Source of the DNA: JAADHI01 sp964451325
GTDB taxonomy: Bacteria; Nitrospirota; Nitrospiria; SBBL01; JAADHI01
Assembly (NCBI GenBank): GCA_964451325.1
Contig: CAYVHO010000005.1
Coordinates: 1-64,000, forward strand
DNA length: 64,000 bases
Reading direction: 5' to 3'
The position numbers and the translations under genes are program-made. Positions 42,175 through 49,496 of the stretch are shown piece after piece; positions within the stretch are counted from its first letter, which is position 1; each line of letters starts with the position of its first letter. Under the pieces are notes generated by a model, which was given only the letters and a program-made list of their open reading frames with translations, made no database searches and was not told where the DNA came from.

Positions 42175-42945
42175 ATGTTGAATTTACTTCAAAAAATTCG
42201 CGCGATTGTGAATAAAACCCAGGTCTTTAAGTCGATCTTCAGGCATGGGTATCCCGATACGGATGGCAACCGTGCGTTGGTGATGTTTAGTAATGTTATC
42301 CTGCACTTGCACCCTGTTCGAGTTCGGCGTGGTGCGCTCAAAATTAAATTTACCTGGTGTTTAGGAGGGTTGACCTTTTTGTTTTTTATTCTTCTCGCGA
42401 TTACCGGGGTTATTTTGATGTTTTATTACGTCCCGGATACGCGGCGTGCCTACAATGATATCCGTGACTTGGGTACGGTTATCTATTTTGGCAGCCTCTT
42501 TAGGGCGGTACATCGTTGGTCTGCGCATGCTATGGTTTTTTCCGTCTGGATGCACATGACGCGTGTGTTTATGACGGGTTCTTACAAACCACCGAGAGAA
42601 TTTAACTGGGTTGTGGGTGTGATTCTGTTGGTCACGACCTTGGTCTTGAGTTGGACGGGGTATTTACTGCCCTGGGATCAGTTGGCCCTTTGGGCGGTTA
42701 CAGTGGGCAGCAAAATGGCGGAAGCGACGCCATTTATCGGTGCTGCGGGGCCCTTTGGTCCTGAACTTGGGTTTGGCCCTGAAAATGATATGGCCTTTGC
42801 TTTACTGGGTGGGACGATCGTCGGTCAGAGTGCCTTACTTCGGTTTTATGTTCTTCATTGTCTTGCTTTACCCTTGATCACAGCCCTTTTTATTGCCGTT
42901 CATTTTTGGAGAATTCGAAAAGATGGTTTCTCCGGGCCCCTTTAA
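42175..42945 (+). CDS. Cytochrome b, N-terminal part (b6-like)
   Basis: A 256-residue protein with four membrane helices. The heme-ligand histidines stand in VHRWSAHAMVFSVWMHMTR and in FYVLHCLALPLITALFIAVH. YLLPWDQLALWAVTVGS is the conserved Qo-side segment. The split from the C-terminal half, encoded next, is the b6f-like arrangement. It works with the Rieske protein upstream. Confidence 0.94.
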   Translation: MLNLLQKIRAIVNKTQVFKSIFRHGYPDTDGNRALVMFSNVILHLHPVRVRRGALKIKFTWCLGGLTFLFFILLAITGVILMFYYVPDTRRAYNDIRDLGTVIYFGSLFRAVHRWSAHAMVFSVWMHMTRVFMTGSYKPPREFNWVVGVILLVTTLVLSWTGYLLPWDQLALWAVTVGSKMAEATPFIGAAGPFGPELGFGPENDMAFALLGGTIVGQSALLRFYVLHCLALPLITALFIAVHFWRIRKDGFSGPL

Positions 42946-42970
42946 TCTTTTGACTTAATCGAGGAAAGAT

Positions 42971-43825
42971 ATGTCTGAAAAAGTTTCCGATTCGGCGGAA
43001 GTTACGACAAAGTCTAGTCGCCTTTCAGCAATGATCAAGAAGACCGCCGCTGGAAAGGTCGCGCCAGAAGATACTGTCTCAGTCTGGCCAAATCTTGTTT
43101 ATCTTGAGCTGATTTGTATGATGGTCGCGGTGGCCATCATGTTGTTCCTCTCCTTGGTTGCTCCTGCGCCTTTGGAAGAGCTTGCGAGTGCGGATACCAC
43201 GCCTAATCCAACAAAAGCGCCATGGTATTTCCTGGGTTTGCAAGAGCTCCTGGTGTATTTCGATCCTTGGCTGGCAGGAATGGTTCTACCCACCTTGATT
43301 CTTGTCGGCCTTATTCTGATCCCTTATTTAGACCCCAATCCGCGAGGGAAGGGGTATTATACCTTTTCAGAACGCAAGTTCTCGATGCTCGGTTTTAGTT
43401 TTGGCTTAGGGCTCTGGTATGCCTTAATTTTTGTTGGGGTTTTTTTTAGAGGACTCGATTGGTCCTGGTACTGGCCCTGGGATGATTGGCACGTGCATCA
43501 GCCCGCTGGGGCGGTCAAATTGGTTGACCTGGAAATGATTCTGCAAAACTCATTGGGTTTGAGTGAATCTCCCATTGTCACGCTTGGACGTTATGTGGTG
43601 ACGACGGCCAATCTGCTCACTTGGGTTATTTTAGGGGCATTTTATGGTATTGGGTTCACGGTTCCGTTTATATTTTTCAGAGATTTTTATCGAAAACTAG
43701 GTTTTGTCCGTTACAACTTAACGATGTTCTTTTTCATCTCGATGATGGGTGTTCCGATGAAAATTTTTGTGAGGTTGTTTGCGGATGTGAAATATGTGCT
43801 CGTCACCCCTTGGTTTAAAATCTAG
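42971..43825 (+). CDS. Cytochrome b, C-terminal part (subunit IV-like)
   Basis: A 284-residue protein. After an extra 55-residue N-terminal extension come membrane helices and the segment TPNPTKAPWYFLGLQELLVY, the subunit IV hallmark of the Qo site with its PEW-like equivalent replaced by TKAPWYF. It has about five helices, more than the three of plastid subunit IV, ending FADVKYVLVTPWFKI. It completes the quinol-oxidising core. Confidence 0.9.
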   Translation: MSEKVSDSAEVTTKSSRLSAMIKKTAAGKVAPEDTVSVWPNLVYLELICMMVAVAIMLFLSLVAPAPLEELASADTTPNPTKAPWYFLGLQELLVYFDPWLAGMVLPTLILVGLILIPYLDPNPRGKGYYTFSERKFSMLGFSFGLGLWYALIFVGVFFRGLDWSWYWPWDDWHVHQPAGAVKLVDLEMILQNSLGLSESPIVTLGRYVVTTANLLTWVILGAFYGIGFTVPFIFFRDFYRKLGFVRYNLTMFFFISMMGVPMKIFVRLFADVKYVLVTPWFKI

Positions 43826-43850
43826 TTGCAGTGATGAATGAGGTGCGTTA

Positions 43851-43985
43851 ATGGATGATATCTGGGCATATCCCTATCGACTGGGGATTGGTCTGTTTTT
43901 CTTAGGTTCAACCGTGGCTTTCATGGTGGTATTTATTGGTCTTGCCCTGTGGTTGGAAAAGGCTTTCAAGGACGATCCAAAATAA
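43851..43985 (+). CDS. 44-aa single-helix membrane peptide of the bc cluster
   Basis: Too short for usual callers. ATG 43851 to TAA 43983-43985 encodes MDDIWAYPYRLGIGLFFLG, then a helix STVAFMVVFIGLALWLE and the end KAFKDDPK. GAGGTG precedes the start. Single-helix subunits are common in bc and b6f complexes, and its place between cytochrome b and a tetraheme cytochrome supports that role. The family is unknown to me. Confidence 0.75.
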   Translation: MDDIWAYPYRLGIGLFFLGSTVAFMVVFIGLALWLEKAFKDDPK

Positions 43986-44057
43986 GAAAATTTACTGGAT
44001 TGCGCTTGAGGGCCTGCATTCCAGGTTTCACGTGTTAATAGGGAGAAGAGTTACCGT

Positions 44058-44978
44058 ATGGTAAAGCACATTGTCTTTGGAATTTCGGGTTTTTTAATTG
44101 TACTTCAACTGGGTATTTTTGTTTATCGTGAGGAAACAGCGGAGTGGAAGGGCTATCAAGCGACCTACTATAAAAAACTGGCTGCAGTTGTTGGTGACCC
44201 CAAACTTGCGGATAACCCGCTAAAGGTTAAGCAAATCTGGGATAAAAAACTAAATCGCGCCGATCGTTGCACGACCTGCCACGGAGGTATTGCAAATCCC
44301 GCTTTTGAAAATGAGCCGCAACCTTTTACGACGCATCCGAATTTCAAGGATGAGGGCTATATTTCAAAACATGCATTTGAAAAGTTTGGATGTACGATTT
44401 GTCATGAAGGTAACGGTCAGGCGGTCACAGTCGCCGCAACACATGGTTTTGTAAAACATCTTGACCGCCAACCTTTGTCTGGCCCTTATGTCCAGACGGC
44501 TTGCACGAAATGCCATTATGAGCTTTATTCCCGTGATGTGTATTGGCCTGAAGCGGATGTTTTGATGAAAGGACGTGACTTGGCTTATGAGCTTGGTTGT
44601 GCTGCTTGTCATGCCATTCGCCAATTTGGAACCAATGTCGCGCTTGCACCTGATATTTCTAATATGGGCAGTAAAACCGAACTTGCATTTACCCTGGTTC
44701 ACGACTTTTCTAACATTGAAGCCGATGCACATATCACTCGAACCTGGGAGTGGGAACACTTTAAGGATCCTCAGAAAATTGTTCCGGGAAAACCAGATGC
44801 GGCTGATCCGAGGGAAAGAACTTCTCCGACCATTATGCCTAATTGGGGTTTGACGGATGACGAAGCTACGGCATTGACTGTCTTTACTTTATCCCTAAGA
44901 GATCCCGAAGTGGAGAATATTCCGGATAAATACTTCCCGAAAATCGCGAGCCACAAAGGTTTCCTCCAGTATCGATAA
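44058..44978 (+). CDS. Membrane-anchored tetraheme cytochrome c of the bc-type complex
   Basis: A 306-residue protein with an N-terminal anchor (HIVFGISGFLIVLQLGIFVY) and four heme sites: CTTCHGG, CTICHEGNGQ, CTKCHYEL and CAACHAIRQFG. The C-terminal TIMPNWGLTDDEATALTVF is a Met loop. As the last gene of the bc set it would replace cytochrome c1 or f and accept electrons from the Rieske protein. A terminator follows at 45019. Confidence 0.9.
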   Translation: MVKHIVFGISGFLIVLQLGIFVYREETAEWKGYQATYYKKLAAVVGDPKLADNPLKVKQIWDKKLNRADRCTTCHGGIANPAFENEPQPFTTHPNFKDEGYISKHAFEKFGCTICHEGNGQAVTVAATHGFVKHLDRQPLSGPYVQTACTKCHYELYSRDVYWPEADVLMKGRDLAYELGCAACHAIRQFGTNVALAPDISNMGSKTELAFTLVHDFSNIEADAHITRTWEWEHFKDPQKIVPGKPDAADPRERTSPTIMPNWGLTDDEATALTVFTLSLRDPEVENIPDKYFPKIASHKGFLQYR

Positions 44979-45018
44979 TTATCTTTAAGGGAGATGTTCT
45001 TTCTTCTTTATTTCTTTC

Positions 45019-45052
45019 AAGCACGGTGTGTCTTGTATGCACCGTGCTTTTT
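45019..45052 (+). terminator. Rho-independent terminator ending the respiratory cluster
   Basis: AAGCACGGTG (45019-45028) pairs with CACCGTGCTT (45040-45049) around an 11-base loop, followed by a T run. This marks the 3' end of the unit that starts near 29840. Confidence 0.88.
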
Positions 45053-45080
45053 GTTTTCCCTCTATTCTCAGGTATTTTTA

Positions 45081-45110
45081 TTGACAAACTAACAGAATTA
45101 CATATATATA
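45081..45110 (+). promoter_or_regulatory. Sigma-70-type promoter for speD
   Basis: TTGACA at 45081-45086 and a TATATATA run at 45103-45110 give a -10 with 16 or 18 base spacing. It is the only good site between the terminator and speD. Confidence 0.65.
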
Positions 45111-45188
45111 GATTCGTTCTTTTGTTTGAATTTTTCAGTGTAGGCAGTGTGTTCGTTTTAGAATAAAGATAAGGTTTGAGGAATTAGC

Positions 45189-45608
45189 GTGAAAGCATTG
45201 GGAACACATACTCTTCTGGAATTAGAAGAATGTAATATCAAGTTGCTTGATGATTTAAAACAGGTAGAAAGCGTGATGTTAAAAGCGGCCCAAAAAGCAA
45301 ATGCTACGATCATAGAAAGTCGCTTCCATCGCTTTAGTCCTATTGGGATCAGCGGCGTTGTGGTTATTGCAGAATCACATCTTACAATCCATACTTGGCC
45401 TGAACATGCGTATGCTGCGGTCGATATTTTTACTTGTAGCGAGATGCTGCAAGCAAAAGCTGCGACTGAGTTTCTGATTGAAGCATTTTCTTCAAAAAAA
45501 CCTTCTATCGTGGAACTTGAGCGAGGTATTTTCTTCCCCAATTCGAAATCAGGACAAAATCGCATGGCTGATGAAGAGGGTGATTGTCTCGATCACGCTT
45601 TTGGATAA
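45189..45608 (+). CDS. speD: S-adenosylmethionine decarboxylase proenzyme (prokaryotic class)
   Basis: A 139-residue pyruvoyl enzyme that supplies the aminopropyl donor for spermidine. The self-cleaving serine and its context are in IAESHLTIHTWPEHAYAAVD, followed by IFTC with the catalytic cysteine. The start is GTG at 45189 after TTGAGGA. No spermidine synthase gene is in the window. Confidence 0.95.
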   Translation: MKALGTHTLLELEECNIKLLDDLKQVESVMLKAAQKANATIIESRFHRFSPIGISGVVVIAESHLTIHTWPEHAYAAVDIFTCSEMLQAKAATEFLIEAFSSKKPSIVELERGIFFPNSKSGQNRMADEEGDCLDHAFG

Positions 45609-45889
45609 TTGGGTTTTGATTTCAGTCCGGCGCTTGAGCACTGTTATTCAATTTCTTTTTCTGAGATATCAATATATCCACCTTAAGTTTCAATAAGCCT
45701 AAAACATACTGTGTCTGATTGCTCTTCGTCCCAAAATACCCACTTTAGAAAAACAATTCGGAAAGAATTTTACTGCCTTTAAAAGGAAAAAGCCTCAAGG
45801 CCTGTTATACTTCTCTGAGGTGAATGTCCGGAATTTGCTTCCAAAATTGATCTGGCGTTTCTCAGGTTTTTGTTCTATCAGGTCATAAG

Positions 45890-46918
45890 ATGAGTGGTGT
45901 GATGAAGAAAAAAAAAGTACAAAATGGATCTCTTCCAAAGGTCGCCGTTGTTGGTGGTGGGTATTGGGGAAAAAACCTGGTCCGTAATCTTTACGAATTA
46001 GGAACACTTGCCGCAATTTGCGATCACGATGAAGAACGTTTGGCCATTTTGAGTACGCAATATGAAAACGTGCAGATACTTTCTTTTTCTGAAATTTTGT
46101 CAGACAAGAGTATCCCGGGTGTTGTGATTGCAACGCCAGCTGAAACACATCACGACCTGATTCGGCAAGCCCTTTTGGCCGGAAAAGACGTGTTTGTTGA
46201 AAAACCGCTTTGCCTGTCCGTGCAAACGGGTGAAACGCTTGTGGCGCTTGCGAAACAGAGAGACCGAATTTTGATGGTAGGACATCTACTCTGGTATCAC
46301 CCGGTGATTTTGAAATTAAAATCTTTGATCAATTCTGGAACGCTGGGTCGGATTCAATACATTTATTCCAATCGTTTAAATCTCGGAAAAATTCGACGAG
46401 AGGAGAATATTCTTTGGTCTTTTGCGCCGCATGACATCTCAGTCATTTTAGGTCTTTTAAATGAAGAACCCGATGAAGTCCAGGCACAGGGCGGAAATTA
46501 TTTACACCCGCAAATTGCCGATGTGACCGTGAGTCTGTTGTCCTTTCCCAGTGGGGTCAAGGCCCATATTTTTGTCTCCTGGTTACATCCCTTTAAAGAA
46601 CAGAAATTGGTGGTCGTCGGGGATCGTAAAATGGCGGTTTTTGATGATATGGAGCCAGTCGACAAACTAAGGCTTTATCCACATTCTATTGACTGGAAAA
46701 ATCATACGCCTGTGCCCAATAAGGCCGAGGCCGAGGTTGTTCCCTGCGATGTGGGTGAGCCGCTCAAGGCTGAGTGCCTTCATTTCTTGAAGGCCATTAA
46801 GGATCGCACCACACCCGGTACAGATGGCGAAGAAGGGATTCGTGTTCTTAAAGTCCTTGAGGCCTGTCAAAAGGCATTTTCGGGAAAGACCCGCTATAAA
46901 CGTTCCGGTTTTTTTTAA
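45890..46918 (+). CDS. Gfo/Idh/MocA-family sugar dehydrogenase (WbpB/WlbA-like)
   Basis: A 342-residue NAD-dependent oxidoreductase. It has the Rossmann motif VAVVGGGYWGKNLVRNL, VVIATPAETHHDLIRQAL and the catalytic lysine region VFVEKPLCLS, then GHLLWYHPVI. With an N-acetyltransferase and an aminotransferase following, the set matches WlbA/WbpB, WlbB/WbpD and WlbC/WbpE, which turn UDP-GlcNAc-uronate into the 2,3-diacetamido sugar. The gene ends in an unusual T8A8 tract over the stop codon. Confidence 0.87.
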   Translation: MSGVMKKKKVQNGSLPKVAVVGGGYWGKNLVRNLYELGTLAAICDHDEERLAILSTQYENVQILSFSEILSDKSIPGVVIATPAETHHDLIRQALLAGKDVFVEKPLCLSVQTGETLVALAKQRDRILMVGHLLWYHPVILKLKSLINSGTLGRIQYIYSNRLNLGKIRREENILWSFAPHDISVILGLLNEEPDEVQAQGGNYLHPQIADVTVSLLSFPSGVKAHIFVSWLHPFKEQKLVVVGDRKMAVFDDMEPVDKLRLYPHSIDWKNHTPVPNKAEAEVVPCDVGEPLKAECLHFLKAIKDRTTPGTDGEEGIRVLKVLEACQKAFSGKTRYKRSGFF

Positions 46919-46966
46919 AAAAAATCGCCCTATTTTGCACATGATTCGGCTTTTATTGATGAGGGT

Positions 46967-47551
46967 GTGGTCATTGGGGAAGGTACAAAAATCTGGCATG
47001 TCTCCCATATTCTCGAAGGGTCGCATATTGGTAAAAAATGCCAAATCGGACAAAATTGTGTCATCGGCCCCAATGCGGAAATTGGCGATGGTGTCAAGAT
47101 ACAAAACAATGTTTCTGTGTATGAAGGCGTCACCCTGGAAGACCATGTTTTTTGTGGTCCTTCAATGGTCTTCACCAATGTTTACAACCCGCGGAGTGAA
47201 GTTCCTCGCATGGATGAAATCCGACCGACGCTGGTAAAAAAAAGCGCGAGTCTGGGTGCGAATTGTACGATTGTCTGTGGTGTGACGATTGGCACCTATG
47301 CTTTTATCGGCGCGGGTGCTGTTGTGACCCAGGACGTGCCGGATTATGCGCTGATGACCGGAAATCCTGCGCGACGCAGCGCTTGGTATTGTCAATGTGG
47401 TTTGAAGCTCGATTTTAAAAATGAAAAAGCAAGATGCAGTGAATGTCTCAGGCGATATGAAACGCAGAGGGATCAAATTATCCCACTATTTTTGAATGAA
47501 AAACCGAATGATGCAAAAACAGGAGAAGAAAATGAAAGTCCCTCTACTTGA
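46967..47551 (+). CDS. Hexapeptide-repeat N-acetyltransferase (WbpD/WlbB-like)
   Basis: A left-handed beta-helix acetyltransferase of about 194 residues from GTG 46967. Repeats VIGEGTKIWHVSHIL, IGKKCQIGQNCVIGPNAEIG, the NVYNPRSEVPRMDEIRPTLV loop and IVCGVTIGTYAFIGAGAVVT are typical. A CxC/CxxC end (YCQCGLKLDF, ARCSECLRRY) is an unusual zinc-ribbon-like tail found in some WbpD relatives. The expected N-terminal residues YFAHDSAFIDEG lie in frame upstream without a standard start, so the real start is uncertain. Confidence 0.86.
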   Translation: MVIGEGTKIWHVSHILEGSHIGKKCQIGQNCVIGPNAEIGDGVKIQNNVSVYEGVTLEDHVFCGPSMVFTNVYNPRSEVPRMDEIRPTLVKKSASLGANCTIVCGVTIGTYAFIGAGAVVTQDVPDYALMTGNPARRSAWYCQCGLKLDFKNEKARCSECLRRYETQRDQIIPLFLNEKPNDAKTGEENESPST

Positions 47552-48671
47552 TTTAAAAGCCCATCATGAACCGATTAAAGACGAAATCTTCTCCGTTTTT
47601 GAGGCCGTTTTTAAGAGTCAATATTTTATTCTCGGACCCGAGGTCAAAGATCTGGAAGCGAAAATCGCGACATACTGCCAGACCGAGTTTGCGGTGGGGG
47701 TTTCTTCTGGAACGGATGCGCTGTTGCTTGCGCTGATGGCCTTGGATATTGGGCCAGGGGATGAAGTAATCACGACGCCTTATACTTTTTTTGCGACCGC
47801 AGGTGTGATTGCGCGGGTGGGTGCAAAGCCTGTTTTTGTAGACATTGATCCTGTCAGCTACAACATTGATCCCGAAAAAATAGAAGCCGCCATTACGCCA
47901 CACACCAAGGTCATCATGCCCGTACATCTTTACGGTCAGGTGGCAGACATGGCGCCTATTTTGGAAATTGCCCAACGACACGATTTAAAGGTTGTCGAAG
48001 ATGCAGCGCAAGCCATCGGCGCGGAAGATGCGGAAGGTAAACGTGCAGGCAGTTTTGGGGACATGGGTTGTTTTTCTTTTTTCCCGAGTAAAAATCTCGG
48101 TGCGATGGGCGATGGAGGGATTATCTCGATTAAGGATGCCACATTGGCTGATAAAGTACGCAAAATGCGTGTGCATGGCGGCCACCCCAAGTATTATCAC
48201 AAAATGATTGGGGGTAACTTTCGCCTGGACTCCCTTCAAGCGGGTATTGTGGGCGTCAAGTTAAAATACCTTGATGGCTGGACAAAAAGACGTCAGGAAA
48301 ATGCAATCAATTATACGGCCTTATTCGAAAAACGTGGCTTGATTCAAGACGGGTTTTTGACATTGCCAGAAGCCGTTTATGAAAAAAGTGGTGCGTCCCA
48401 CTATCATATCTACAACCAATTTATCCTTAGGGTTAAAAAGCGTGATGCCTTAAGAAAATTTTTGATAAAAGAGGAGATTGGCGCTGAAATCTATTATCCC
48501 GTTTCACTTCACATGCAGGAATGTTTTGCTGATTTACCCTATAAAGAAGGGGATTTTCCAGCATCAGAACAAGCCACCCAGGAAACCCTCGCATTGCCCA
48601 TTTACCCCGAGCTAAGTTCCCAAATGCAGGAGTGGGTTGTGGATGCGATTGATCGTTTTTATCGCGAATAG
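47532..48671 (+). CDS. DegT/DnrJ/EryC1-family sugar aminotransferase (WbpE/WlbC-like)
   Basis: A 379-residue PLP enzyme that aminates a keto-sugar nucleotide. Motifs are VPLLDLKAHHEPIKDEI, GVSSGTDALLLALMALDIGP, VVEDAAQAIGAE with the PLP-binding aspartate, and FSFFPSKNLGAMGDGG with the PLP lysine. GNFRLDSLQAGIVGVKL is also family-typical. ATG 47532 follows AGGAGAAG and lies inside the end of the acetyltransferase gene (20 bp overlap), implying co-translation. It would supply the C3 amino group in the diacetamido sugar pathway. Confidence 0.91.
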   Translation: MKVPLLDLKAHHEPIKDEIFSVFEAVFKSQYFILGPEVKDLEAKIATYCQTEFAVGVSSGTDALLLALMALDIGPGDEVITTPYTFFATAGVIARVGAKPVFVDIDPVSYNIDPEKIEAAITPHTKVIMPVHLYGQVADMAPILEIAQRHDLKVVEDAAQAIGAEDAEGKRAGSFGDMGCFSFFPSKNLGAMGDGGIISIKDATLADKVRKMRVHGGHPKYYHKMIGGNFRLDSLQAGIVGVKLKYLDGWTKRRQENAINYTALFEKRGLIQDGFLTLPEAVYEKSGASHYHIYNQFILRVKKRDALRKFLIKEEIGAEIYYPVSLHMQECFADLPYKEGDFPASEQATQETLALPIYPELSSQMQEWVVDAIDRFYRE

Positions 48672-48805
48672 AGAAGGGCATTAAGAGAAGAAGCAGGAAA
48701 TGAAAAGGAAGAGGCGAAACCATTCATCAGATTTCACGCGAAATTTACTTTAATGTTGTGTCAAGCCTCTAATAATTGCATGTAAACATTTGGTTTTGAT
48801 CTCAA

Positions 48806-48826
48806 ATCGCCAGTTTATTTGGCGAT
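48806..48826. terminator. Short stem-loop between convergent genes
   Basis: ATCGCCA and TGGCGAT form a 7 bp stem between the convergent aminotransferase and DUF4276 genes. It lacks a clear T run, so the terminator call is weak. Confidence 0.35.
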
Positions 48827-48829
48827 GAT

Positions 48830-49492
48830 TTATCCCGTCGTGGTTTCTGCCAGTTTTCTGATTCCGTCACGAAAAACCTGAAAGCTTCTTGATTGATTTC
48901 TGTCCACATCGAGGTAAGGAGAGATCTTTTTGGCCCACTCACATTTGGCCTGACCGGTGTGAGGCCAGCCCAATTTTTTCAGTTTTTGAGATCCACCCGG
49001 ATAGATAATATCTGCAAGTTTTTCCCAGGTACCGCAAATGCTGTCCTGCTTGTAAGTGCTTAGAATCTGTTCTTTTGCGCGAGGATAGGCCTTTTTTAGG
49101 GCTTTTGGATCTCCTAATAACCAGGCTTCACCCTCTTCAATGACGATCCTGAAGAGTGTTATTGGCTGGGGGTCACAGGCATTCAAAATGTTGAGCATTT
49201 CTTGTTTGAATTTACGACAGTCTTTATCGTCTAAATCGACAACGACGACCACGGTGGCTGGAAAATATTGTTGGCTTTTTCCGTATGCTCTGAGTTGTCT
49301 GGGCAAATGATTGAGCAGAAAGAGCTTCTGAGGACTCGCTATCTCGTGAAGGTTTCGCGGAATACGGCCAATTCCTTTGTAGGCTCTTATTTTATAAGTA
49401 TGGTTTTCCCCACTTGGTCCAAGAATTTTTTTCAGAATAGACGCCAGTGCTATTTTCCCTGATTGATCTTCGACGAGTACTTCAAAATGCAT
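48830..49492 (-). CDS. DUF4276 / TOPRIM-like protein, partner of an AAA ATPase
   Basis: A 220-residue protein. It begins MHFEVLVEDQSGKIALASIL, which matches the VExxSE start of DUF4276/TOPRIM-like nucleases with a degenerate serine-glutamate. A second acidic motif is VVVVVDLDDKD, followed by EEGEAWLLGDPKALKKAYP, the E-x-E-A-W-L-L element of DUF4276. It starts 4 bp after the ATPase stop. Pairs of an AAA ATPase with a TOPRIM-like protein are found in phage-defence systems such as AbiL, PARIS and split OLD types. The effector role is inferred. Confidence 0.75.
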   Translation of the reverse strand: MHFEVLVEDQSGKIALASILKKILGPSGENHTYKIRAYKGIGRIPRNLHEIASPQKLFLLNHLPRQLRAYGKSQQYFPATVVVVVDLDDKDCRKFKQEMLNILNACDPQPITLFRIVIEEGEAWLLGDPKALKKAYPRAKEQILSTYKQDSICGTWEKLADIIYPGGSQKLKKLGWPHTGQAKCEWAKKISPYLDVDRNQSRSFQVFRDGIRKLAETTTG

Positions 49493-49496
49493 GGGT

